From assembly GCF_000346465.2 (NCBI RefSeq), contig NC_034012.1, positions 6,791,347-6,855,346 of the forward strand: a DNA stretch of 64,000 bases, read 5' to 3'. This DNA is from Prunus persica. Its lineage: Eukaryota > Streptophyta > Magnoliopsida > Rosales > Rosaceae. This document shows, piece after piece, positions 51,793 to 60,933 of the stretch. How positions within the stretch are numbered: the stretch's first letter is position 1; the number at the start of each line of letters is the position of its first letter. A program made the position numbers and the translations under genes. A model generated the notes under the pieces. The model saw only the letters and a program-made list of their open reading frames with translations, did no database searches and was not told the origin of the DNA.

Positions 51793-54027
51793 AGTATCAT
51801 ATGACGTACTTTGAATCCTATCATCACACCCAAAAATAAAGAAAGCAGCAAAGCTGTGCTCCAGAAATTTAAAATATTAAAGCCCTAAACTAATGACTAA
51901 TGGGGAAAAGGGAGAAAGAAATGCAGCTACCTTCTGAAATTGATTTCTTGCTGATTCTTCCCTCTCAAGTCTCTCTTTGTAATCATTTTCCACTTGACTC
52001 AAATGTGTCTACATGATAGCACATATTAAATTATAATACAGAAACTCCACAATAAACAAAAATAATAATAAGAAAGAAAAAAAAAATTAACCGAAAAATA
52101 TTTCACCTCCAGAGCCTTGATCACACCCTCGAGCTCTCCTGCCTTCTTGGACCATTCCTCAGAACTTTCTTTATATAGTTCAACAAGCTTATTTAACTGC
52201 AAAAATAGCAAACATACACATTAAATATGATGAAAAAAGTACATACAAAAGCCAACCATTTTCATACAGCTAATCTTCTATATCTTCAGTGCAGATGAGC
52301 ACAAACTTGACCAAAAAACTCTGTAAAACATCTCTATTTCCAATAACATTTAAAATTCAATTCACACCAACTCCACTTGAAACATGGCTAAAGAAAAAAT
52401 ATATTAATATAAATAGATATTTCATAAAACTCACTGTTGAAAGTTCAGCGTTTAACCGCTCTTCATTGGCTGCAGCAGCATCTTTAGATGAGCATAGTTC
52501 CTACAAGTGTGAAATAAGTACGAATGAGTCCATTGATACATAAGTAATGAGCCATGCAAAACATACTTTACAATGCCAAATGAAATGTATCCCACCTCCT
52601 GTAGAGATCTTAGCTTTGCTTCTAGTTCCCTCACTCTTTCCTTGTTCCATTTTAAAGAGCTAGAGCATTCATTGAATTGTCTCTCAACCTGAAAATGATA
52701 GAAATGAAGTACATTGTAAATAATTAAATAAATTGTATGTATATCATTTAATATAAAAACTAAAAAGTATGCTTTACATATGACCACAAAAAGGAACTAT
52801 GTTTTACAAATAAACTGTAAAATATACATACATCTGCAAGTTTAGAAGACAAATCTGCCTCAACATCGGCATGCGTTTTACGTAGCCCAATGAGACTGTC
52901 AACTTTCTCTGTTAACTCATCATTAAGCCAGACATTATGCCTCTCAATAAGTTCTTTCTCCTGCAGATCACCAAATTTGGCATGGTAAAAACAATTATGC
53001 TCCAAAATATATTGAAAGAAAGCAGGAGCCACTGCATTAAACATCATCTGTCCCGTGGTGAGTAACTATATATCCAGTTGCGTCAGTATAAGAGACAGTG
53101 GCATGGAGAACTGAAAAAAATTAAAAGAAATGCAATTGAAATTACCTGTGATAGACGAGTACATGAAGCCTTGGTGCGTGCTAATTCTGCCTCAGCTTCA
53201 CTTAAACGGGCCTCCCTTTGTGCAGCATTGTCTGACGAATAAACCTTCACAATTATCAAAGAACAGGTGAAAATGTCACTAAATGTATGGCAGCATTATA
53301 CTTCACATTGGAAATGCTAAATGGGAAAGAAAGCGTGCAACTAAGCTTACAATCCTGTCCATATAAGACTTGATGGTGGCATTCTTTTCACTAATCTCCA
53401 AATCCTTCCGCTCCACCAACTCTATCAACTGCCTTTTTGATTTGTGCAGCTCCGACACCTCCGTCTTAAACCTCTCGATCTCCCCATCCTTCTCAATCTA
53501 TACACACAGCAAGGCACACCCAAACATACCAATGAACCAAATCAAAATAGGGTCATTACGTACAAAAAATGACAAATCAAAACCAACCAAGTATCAAATC
53601 TACACAAGAATATCGAAACCGCCTCAACAACATTAAAAACACAAGCAGTTGATCATGGAAACCCTAAAGCCGAAAGCAACAGGACCGCGAAAATAACTGA
53701 AAGCAGCATTGAACATCGTACCGATTGGAGATGGAGCTGGTGCTTTTGGGATTGGAGTTCGGCGACCTCGGAGAGGCGGTGGTCGAGGGAGGACTGAAGC
53801 TGCGAGTATTGCGACTCGAGCTTGGAGAATTCATCGGAGAGTGATAGGTACTTCTGCTCGAGGAGGGAGCAGGTCTGCTCGGCCGTGATGGAAGCGGCGT
53901 CGTTCTGAGCCCTGAACGTCTCTAGCTCCGTCTGTAAGTCGCGGATGAACGCGTCGGCCTTGTCCGCCACCCAAGTGGCGTCATTTCCGTGGCGGGAGAA
54001 GTCCTCGTCGGAGACGAAGAGCGGCAT
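32776..54027 (-). CDS. NUA: Nuclear pore anchor, TPR/MLP-type nuclear basket protein
   Basis: This 21-kb gene is split into about 48 short exons. Exon 1 (53723-54027) encodes MPLFVSDEDFSRHGNDATWV and the start of a coiled coil. Later exons continue heptad-rich, Glu/Lys/Leu-rich coiled coil, for example [11 protein letters not shown] helices near 49200, DLQREVIEI near 47530, LRSERDKLALEANFARERLE near 44700, and LSLRERVSELEHESGL near 40400. The last exon (about 32776-34115) encodes a ~445-residue acidic tail rich in Glu, Ser, Thr and Pro. It ends in an Arg-Gly stretch, GRGRPAGRGRGVRGRGRARG, then APGDQG. This layout matches plant NUA, a ~2,100-residue protein of the inner nuclear basket that affects mRNA export, SUMO homeostasis and flowering time. 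No break was noticed, but not every splice site was checked. Synteny matches At1g79280. Confidence 0.92.
40807..42146 (-). other. Long NUA intron (about 1.3 kb)
   Basis: This non-coding stretch lies between coiled-coil exons at about 40722-40806 and 42147-42197. It contains no recognisable transposon coding sequence. Boundaries are approximate. Confidence 0.5.
43312..43768 (-). mobile_element. LTR-retrotransposon remnant (TRIM/LARD-like) with a 112-bp tandem repeat in a NUA intron
   Basis: Two adjacent ~112-bp copies start at 43313 and 43425, and a partial third lies at about 43690-43765. Shared blocks are CAATGGGTGGAG(A/T)GGCCCAAGAT and CTATTGCAAAGCTTCCAT. At 43670-43681 the minus strand reads TGGTATCAGAGC, the primer-binding site complementary to initiator tRNA-Met used by many plant retrotransposons. 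No coding sequence remains. It lies in the intron between exons near 43043 and 43969. Confidence 0.6.
48483..48600 (+). repeat. Dispersed repeat, copy 2 of 3 (NUA intron)
   Basis: Contains CTTATTTGAGGGACAACCTT, then CACTCTGCATTGTATTTCAG and TTCGTCTATTTATTTC. It is the closest relative of the copy at 56908-57035, and both match the minus strand of 11100-11290. Located in the intron between exons near 47783 and 48675. Confidence 0.6.
49517..50958 (-). other. Long NUA intron (about 1.4 kb)
   Basis: Non-coding sequence between exons near 49393-49516 and 50959-51069. A short duplicated block, CAACTCCACAAGTT, occurs twice at about 49830 and 49848. No transposon coding sequence was seen. Confidence 0.5.
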
Positions 54028-54403
54028 CGTTTTGGGGTAGCGTTGTGCTATGCTATGCCCTAATTTTTTAACGATGGATCAGGGTTCATGGAAAAATGGA
54101 GAGAATTAGGCGAAATGGAAGACGGATATTGAAGAGGGAAAGTTGCGATGGAAAGAATTTGAAGGGAAGAGAGAAAAGCTGCTTCACAATAGCCTCGTCC
54201 GCTCTGGACGCTACTATACTACAGGAAATATGCGGCGGTTCAGATTTTGCTACAGGCCCTGGCTTTGGTTTCTTTGGGTATATTTATTGGACCATGATCT
54301 GGAAGATGAGGTTCAATTATAGGATAACGGTCGGCCCAAAATTTAGGAAATTCATATCGAAATGCAAGCCCAAAAACAAAATGTTCACACGGAGCTGGGG
54401 CTT

Positions 54404-54725
54404 AGTCTAGCCGCGCGGCTAGACTCCATTTTTCAATTTTTTATAAAAGAAATAGTATCGCCGGACGGCTATACCCAGTTTTCCAATTTTTTTTTTAAAA
54501 GAGAGAGTATAGCCGTGCGGCTGTACTCTGTTTTCCAATTTTTTAAAACAGAAATCGTATTGCTGAGCGGCTATACTCCCCTTTTTTAATTTTTAAAAAG
54601 AAATAGTATAGCCGGGCGGCTATACCCGGTTTTTTATTATTTATTTTTTAAATAGTATTGCCGAGTGGCTAGACTCTTTTTAAAATTTTTTTAAAAAAAA
54701 AATAGTATAGCTGAGCCGCTATACT
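54404..54725. repeat. Tandem array of seven 22-bp palindromes spaced ~50 bp apart
   Basis: Copies start at 54404, 54454, 54506, 54556, 54605, 54654 and 54704 (spacing 49-52 bp). Each is a 22-bp inverted repeat with arms like AGTATAGCC and GGCTATACT around a short G+C-rich centre. Copy 1 is a perfect 22-bp palindrome (AGTCTAGCC...GGCTAGACT). Copies are separated by ~28 bp of T- and A-rich sequence. The array begins ~380 bp upstream of the NUA start codon. Related single copies lie at 55234-55255, 55319-55340 and 55711-55732. No coding function is apparent. Confidence 0.92.
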
Positions 54726-55233
54726 CTTTACATAAATATATATACTGGGATTCTCTTTTTCCTTCATATTTTTTTTCTCAATTTTCGTTTATCAATAAGA
54801 ATAGCTTAGCGTATTATCCATTACTATTAGGCCATTATACGAGTCTCTATTGTCTCCTTTTGATTTTTTACTTTTCCAGAGTTTTTTCGCATATATAGAA
54901 TTTAGTAATTTCACGTTTAACACTATACTATACATGTATGACTTATATTTCAATAATACATTTGTGTTTTGTACACATCTTAAAGACTTTGTCAAATTCA
55001 CGTTTTTTTGAAAAGCAAACATACAAAACTCGTATTGAACATATATGTACATATTTTTACAAAAGTTTCAATCATACACATTCAATTCACGTATTATACA
55101 CATAATTATAACATATTATTGAATAATAATATATATTAAATAAATTAAATAAATTATATTAAAATATTATATAGAGGCCGAACTTTTAAGTTGTAATTTG
55201 TCAAAATTTTGCCGAGTAAAGTACGTACATATT

Positions 55234-55255
55234 CATATAGCCAAGCGGCTATACC
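55234..55255. repeat. Isolated copy of the 22-bp palindrome
   Basis: Reads CATATAGCC..GCGGCTATACC; a solitary relative of the array at 54404-54725. Confidence 0.8.
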
Positions 55256-55318
55256 AAATTAATATCTATAAACTAATGCAACTAGGAGGGTCCTTTTTTA
55301 TAATATTTTTTATTAAAT

Positions 55319-55340
55319 AGTATAGCCATGCGGCTATACC
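55319..55340. repeat. Isolated copy of the 22-bp palindrome beside the Helitron
   Basis: Arms AGTATAGCC and GGCTATACC, ending seven bases before the 5' end of the Helitron at 55348. Confidence 0.85.
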
Positions 55341-55347
55341 ATCTAAA

Positions 55348-55634
55348 TCTATATATATAAAGCAAAAGGCAGAGAATGGTGAAACATTCAAAATACCAGA
55401 AAATGCCCTTGGTTAATGCAAACATTAAGAATTCAAATTATTAATTAAATGAGGATAATATGGTAAATTCACAATTTTTCGTATTAAAAAAATTAAAATT
55501 AAAAGAAAATTCAGATAATGGATCCTATTTTTATGGAACACAAATATCCATTATCTTTTTTAATTCTAAAATAAATTTAAATTTTTTTTTAAAAAAACCT
55601 CTCGCATGCGCGGAAGCGCGTGCAGAGAGGCTAG
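55348..55634 (+). mobile_element. Small non-autonomous Helitron
   Basis: The element begins with TC (TCTATATATATAAAGCAAAA) directly after an A and ends CTAG directly before a T, fitting the Helitron rule of insertion between A and T without target duplication. Just before CTAG there is a strong hairpin: CCTCTC+GCATGCGC (55598-55611), loop GGAA, GCGCGTGC+A bulge+GAGAGG (55616-55630). It is 287 bp long, AT-rich and has no Rep/helicase gene, so it must have been moved by proteins supplied in trans. Confidence 0.85.
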
Positions 55635-55710
55635 TATAAAGTATTCACGGGTATACCACAATTTTTTTTTCCAAAAATAGTATAGCCTCGGATTTTCCTA
55701 ATATTTTAAC

Positions 55711-55732
55711 AGTATAGCCCCCTGGCTATACT
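55711..55732. repeat. Isolated copy of the 22-bp palindrome
   Basis: Arms AGTATAGCC and GGCTATACT with a CCCT centre. A half copy, AGTATAGCC TCGG, lies just before it at about 55679-55692. Confidence 0.85.
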
Positions 55733-56907
55733 ATTTAAAATTCACACTTGTATCATTTGCTTTTTTAAAATATAGCATTAGTTCCTTAGGTCAATAAATA
55801 GTCTTTGTTGTAATTAAATAATATCTTAGAGTTATTTAATTACTTTCATTATTAATTATGTTTTAATTATTATTTCTTTAGTGAATAATTAGTATTAAAT
55901 ATTTTAATTAACTTCATAAATGATTGATTCAACTTCCTGCTACTAGACCTTAGTTTTCGAAAAAGGATTTTGAGTTTTCCAAAATGAAAAACTGTTTTCA
56001 GATCTGATACTGGACCTTAGTTTTCCATATTAGTCAGAAAAACATGTGAAGCAGGAGGCCTGGGGTAAGTAAGAGCCTCTCTGCTGCAATGTTTCCATGA
56101 CTATCACAGGTCACATAACTTGGCCAAAGTTACGTGCAGTGCAGTGTGCCTTTTTGTTCAACGTACTATATTCATATCTTTATGGTTATTTTTTTGCAGG
56201 CATTACATTCTAATGCACTTCCTGTGCTCAATAAGTAAACAATGGCTGGCCAAAGATCGAAAGCCATGGAGCCTGATCAAAGATACTAGAACCAGTTCCT
56301 GCTCCAACGACATGGTGCCGCAGACAATTGGTGATACATGAACTTCGAACACAAAACGCATTTGTCTTCCTCGGTGTTTGCTCCTGCCATAAAGTTTTTG
56401 TTTTGTATTGTCAAGACTTGCCACCGGCATTGCTGAAGCTGCTTTTGACACATTAATTTAGCTGTGTCTTATTGAGAATGTTCTGCAACTTTGCCTAAGG
56501 TTGAAAACAGGCATAGGACTAGTAGGAGAGTTTTCTATTGGGATAATTCGGAAGTCACTTATGAACTTTGACTCTTTCTCTAATCAGTTTCAAACTCAAA
56601 TGTCAATAGGCCTAAGGCCTTCTCCTACCTTCGAAACTCAATGAATATTGAATTATATATATGTGATGTGACACTGCTACTTGTTGAATTTGGTTTGCTT
56701 ACTTGTTATTGACATTGGATTTTATGTTGATCTGTAGATCAATGAGGCCTGCAGTCGTTGGATGAAAAAAAGAAGCTATATGGTTTTATCTCCTGCATGC
56801 TTTTGCTAGTTGCGCAGTGGCTTTTGTACAATTAGTTCATGAGTTTCCGGTTTCGGTTTGGTATGCAGATTAGTTCATGTATATATATATATATATATAC
56901 CGTTGAG

Positions 56908-57035
56908 AGATACCACAAATAAGCTTATTTGAGGAACATCCTTGAAGGGCTCACTCTGCATTGTATTTCACTAATTCAAATCATGTGTCCTTTGCATTTT
57001 TATAATGAGAACTTGTAACTAATGCATCTCTTAAA
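56908..57035 (+). repeat. Dispersed repeat, copy 3 of 3
   Basis: Contains CTTATTTGAGGAACATCCTT and CACTCTGCATTGTATTTCAC, closely matching the copy in the NUA intron at 48483-48600. It follows an AT dinucleotide run. Confidence 0.6.
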
Positions 57036-57788
57036 AAGCCTTCAAACATTTACTCTTCATCTTTTTAATATAAAGTTTTAAAACTCTCTTCGAGCTCTCT
57101 GAGAGTTAATCCCAGAAATTTGAAGTTACTGTAATTTGTATGTTATAGTAAACAGTATTGAAAAACTAAAAAGAGTATAAGTGAACAAAATAGGAGTGCG
57201 AATATCAAAACCCTTTCGATATTAGGTGTTCAAATTTTGTTGGGCTCGTAGTGGGCTTTGCACTTGGCTTTTATTTGGGTTGTATGTTATACCCCTTAGA
57301 GCCCAATGGTTTTTGGGCCAAATGACAGTGATATCCTTGACATAAACAGAATATACCCATGAATAAGATTGTTGCCTTCCACCGACGAAAGCTTCTTGAC
57401 CAGCCACTTAATGCATGTAAAATTTTACCCAACAATAGTCTCCCACAACAAATACGTACCACAAGAACAAAGATTGTTGCCTGCCACCGACGAAGCCACA
57501 ATTAATTCTTCACCCACCACTGCATGCCTGAAAGATGTGTTCATTTCATTGTGGTACGATCAAATCATCAAACATATGTTAAATACCAAAAATGCATTAC
57601 TAATGCATGTACAAATTAGTTGAGTTTCGAATTTTCTCAGTTTTCGAGTGAAAGTGAGGCTACATGAACAGTTTGTGAAAATTAAACACACCTTTGCCTA
57701 TATCCCTCCAAAGATAATGGGCAATATCAGGAAAATCATACAATTTACAAACAAAACCTCTACAATTTACAAACACCAAGTTTCCATT

Positions 57789-60172
57789 ATGGATTCTAAA
57801 ATAAATTTTCAAGCTAATGAGCGCCAAAGACGATCTGCCAATTACAAGCCAAATATTTGGAATGATGGTTTTCTTGAATCTCTGAACAACAAATACATTG
57901 TGAGTTCTCTTTGTCCTAATTAACTTTTTTTGATACATTAATAATTTTATTAGATTTTTACTAAAAGAATGACACATTAATTAACTGAGTGTGTAGGGAG
58001 ATGATTATTCAAGGTAGTCTGAGAATCTAATAGAAGATGTGAAGAATATGATGTTTGTTGAAACTGAAGATTTGATAGCTCAGTTGGAGCTGATTGACAG
58101 CATTGGAAAACTAGGCCTCACGAACCACTTTGAAAAGGAAATCAAGGAAGCCCTAGACACTGTTGAAAATAGCAACCCCTACATAACAGAGAACCTTTAT
58201 GCTACTGCGTTGCACTTTAAGATCCTCAGGCAGCATGGCTATAAAGTATCACAAGGTAAATAAAATGTACAATGATGTTATTTGTATCTTATTAATTTAT
58301 TTAGTTTTTAGTATATTTTCTATTGAGAATGACCCATAATATACTAAACTCACACATGTATGCTAGGATTTGAACCTAGAACCTTTTTCATGGGAGATCA
58401 ATTGTTCCAAAACACTACAATTGTGGGTCCTTTGCTTCACTTTATTAATTGACTACTTTGCTGACCACTTCTATCAATGTACGTGAGACTCACTTATATT
58501 AGCGAAGTGGTTAGCAATCATATGTTTGCATGAACGTATTTGTAAACAACTCCCACAACACTATCTTATTTCATGTTATTTTCAAATTGCCTTAATATTA
58601 ATGTATGGGGTGAAAACATATATCTCTACGTACGTGTAGATGTTTTTGGTGGCTTCATGGATGAGAAGGTTGCATTAAAGGAAAGCAATCTTTGGGATGT
58701 CAAAGGCATGCTTGAACTTTTGGAGGCCTCAAACCTGGCTTTTGAAGGCGAAAGGATCTTAGATGAGGCGAAAGCTTCCTCTACGGTAGCTCTCAGAGGT
58801 TTCGAAGTCTGGAATCTGGACAATAACCTTGCCAGGCAAGTGGTCCATTCTCTGGAGCTTTCATCACACCGAAGAGTAGGGTGGTTTAATGTCAAATGGC
58901 ACATACACACCTATGAGAAAGACAATCACGCCAACACCATTTTATTACTTGAATTGGTTAAACTCAACTTTAACATGGTTCAAGCAGCACTGCAAAAAGA
59001 TCTAAGGGAAGTATCCACGTAAGAAAAAGTGAACAATCGTTTATCTTCTTTTTGGAAAATGAAACAATATTATGTTGAAAATTTGGTAACTTGTTGCTTC
59101 GGGTTCTGATTGATGTGTCATTGAAGTTTGCGAGAGATAGACCGGTCGAGTGCTTCATGCTTGCCGTGGGATTAAATTTCCATCCTGGCTACACATCTTT
59201 TAGAAATTTGTTTAGTAAAGTCATTAACTTGATTCTGATAATAGACGACGTTTATGACATTTATGGCTCATTGGAGGAGCTAAAGATCTTCACCAACGCC
59301 GTCGATAGGTACATTTGCATTGCAGCAGTATTAATTATAATTTTGCAACATATATTTATATAAGTTAAATTGGGGTTAGTTTCATAATTTATGTCTAAAA
59401 TTCTCATAAATTAAAAGTGGCTTAAATTTAGGTGGGATGTTGGGGTAACTGAGCAGCTTTCAGAGTGTATGAAGACCTGTTTCCAAGTGCTCTACAACAC
59501 TACTTGTGAATTTGCTCATGAAATTGAGGAGGAGAGTGGTTGGAATCTAGCATTACCTCATTTGAGCAAAGCGGTACTAGCCTAGCTAGGCCTTTCCCCC
59601 TTTTCCAATTTTTTTTTTTTGGGTTTAATTTTATATACCTTTACACATATATACCTCAGTAATGGATGCATTTCATCATCAGTTTCAGTCCTTTTGGTTC
59701 ATACATTTTTCTCTACAACCCATCGTGACGGAATCAAAGAGATTGCTGAATTTCTGCACAAGAATGACGATCTTGTGCATAACATATCTCTGATAGTTCG
59801 GCTCACCAATGATTTGGGAACTTCCGCCGTAACTTTCTCTCTTTATTAGTTTTTTTTAATTAATTTACAGCCTACTTCCATAGTTTAATTAATTAATGAA
59901 TTGATTAACAGGCTGAAAAAGAGAGAGGCGATGCTCCTTCAGCAATCCTATGTTACATGCGAGAGATGAATGCTTCTGAAGATGCAGCTGAGGCTAAGAT
60001 TAAGGGCATGATAGACAATGCGTGGAAGAAAATAAATGGGAAATGCTTGAGAACCCCACAACAAGTGCCTTTTCTCTCACCATTCATCAACAAATATTGC
60101 GCGAATGGCGCACATCCTTTACCAAGCTGGAGATGGATTTGGTGATCAAGAACAAGGCTCTCGACTGATCCA
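57789..60172 (+). pseudogene. Terpene synthase pseudogene (TPS-b-like)
   Basis: Seven exon remnants follow the plant TPS layout: about 57789-57899, 57997-58255, 58640-59018, ~59090-59308, 59432-59573, ~59650-59828 and 59912-60172. Exon 1 carries the RR(x8)W motif as RRSANYKPNIW. Exon 4 keeps the Mg-binding DDVYD (59244-59258), and exons 6-7 keep the NSE motif (NDLGTSA plus AEKERGD). Such enzymes cyclise prenyl diphosphates to mono- or sesquiterpenes. Defects: in-frame TAG at 58015-58017; no AG acceptor or WW motif before exon 4; exon 6 lacks the usual WADF-type 5' part; a one-base shift in exon 7 near 60090; and a retrotransposon begins at 60173 within the last exon. The motifs place it in the TPS superfamily; the product cannot be told. 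Confidence 0.88.
58359..58436 (-). repeat. SINE-like tRNA-derived fragment in a terpene synthase intron
   Basis: On the minus strand it contains GGACCCACAATTGTAGTGTT, GGAACAATTGATCTCCCATG and GGTTCTAGGTTCAAATCCTA, where GGTTCAAATCC fits pol III box B. Related to 17128-17205. It lies in the pseudogene's second intron. Confidence 0.45.
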
Positions 60173-60768
60173 TGTTGATGATTGGCTCAAAAAAAAAAAA
60201 AAAAAAAAAAAAATTAGTCAAAAGCAAAACTGCTTTCGGCTGGCAGACATCTTGCGGTGCTTTCGGCTAGCAAACAAATTGGAGACAAATTAATGGCTAG
60301 CATTGATAGCTTACTTTTACCTTTTGACTTGTGTGTTTTGCTTTTGACGTTGGGTGGTTGAAGAGCAAATGTTTGGCTATAAATTGAAAGCAAATGGTTT
60401 CATTTGAAGCATCCAACCAAGAATCCCACCAAGTGTTGAGTAGAAGAGAAAAATAGCAAGAAAGGCATTTTGCCAAAGAGAGAAACAAATTCTCTCTAGT
60501 TGTTCTTTGCTTTGTATCATTGTTTTCTCTTCCTTTGTGAGTGTGTGAGGTTGGGTGTATTTGGGTCTTTGGGAAATTGAGTGGTAAACACTATTGTATA
60601 TCCCCATTGATTATAGTGGAATACTCCGTCGTCTCCAAACTGGATGTAGGCAATTGCCGAACCAGTATAAATCTTGGTGTTGTTCTTGTTGATTATTTTT
60701 GTTCTATTTTTCTCCTGCCTGTTGTTATTTATTTTTCACTCGCAGTTGGTTGACGCTTCCGCACAACA
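60173..60768 (+). repeat. 5' LTR of the copia element
   Basis: The proposed LTR is 596 bp, begins TGTTG and ends CAACA, which are perfect inverted ends and obey the TG...CA rule. It has a ~25-base A run at 60189-60213 and a TATA box at 60378. The right end is fixed by the primer-binding site two bases downstream. The left end is inferred from TGTTG and from where terpene synthase similarity stops; the 3' LTR is not available for comparison. Confidence 0.7.
60378..60384 (+). promoter_or_regulatory. LTR TATA box
   Basis: TATAAAT in GGCTATAAATTG, about 200 bp into the LTR, is the expected position for the U3 promoter of the element. Confidence 0.5.
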
Positions 60769-60770
60769 AG

Positions 60771-60785
60771 TGGTATCAGAGCTCC
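60771..60785 (+). promoter_or_regulatory. Primer-binding site for minus-strand DNA synthesis
   Basis: TGGTATCAGAGCTCC is complementary to the 3' end of plant initiator tRNA-Met, the usual primer of plant copia elements. Confidence 0.85.
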
Positions 60786-60825
60786 AGTTTTTCGACTGGG
60801 GTTTCGTGGGAGTGAAAAATCTGTC

Positions 60826-60926
60826 GGTGCTACAGTGACGGGTGAATAGTGCACATGAATAGTGTCGGTGCTACAGTGGCCCCCGTGAATAGTGCTGTGC
60901 TACAGTAGCAGTGAATAGTGCCGGGC
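60826..60926 (+). repeat. Short interspersed repeats in the retrotransposon leader
   Basis: The motif TGAATAGTG occurs four times and GCTACAGT three times, alternating, between the primer-binding site and the gag start codon. Confidence 0.8.
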
Positions 60927-60933
60927 AGATTTG

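Larger units (their letters stand above)
54028..57788. other. Upstream region of NUA and spacer to the terpene synthase pseudogene
   Basis: NUA promoter and 5' UTR should lie in the first few hundred bases. The rest contains the palindrome array, the Helitron and a dispersed repeat. At 56200-56238 an acceptor-like TTTTTTGCAG precedes a short frame (ALHSNALPVLNK, stop) that could be a terminal exon of an unidentified or decayed gene. An AT run lies at 56879-56900. Confidence 0.4.

Noticed and set aside
54362..54589. 75-residue open frame across the palindrome array with repeated FQFF-type blocks.
   Set aside because: The repetition simply mirrors the ~50-bp DNA repeat and the frame has no start context or similarity. 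It is a by-product of the array.
57648..57788. In-frame extension upstream of the terpene synthase exon 1 as a transit peptide.
   Set aside because: The frame is open but the sequence is not Ser/Thr-rich as plastid transit peptides are, and the locus is a pseudogene, so the true start cannot be set.
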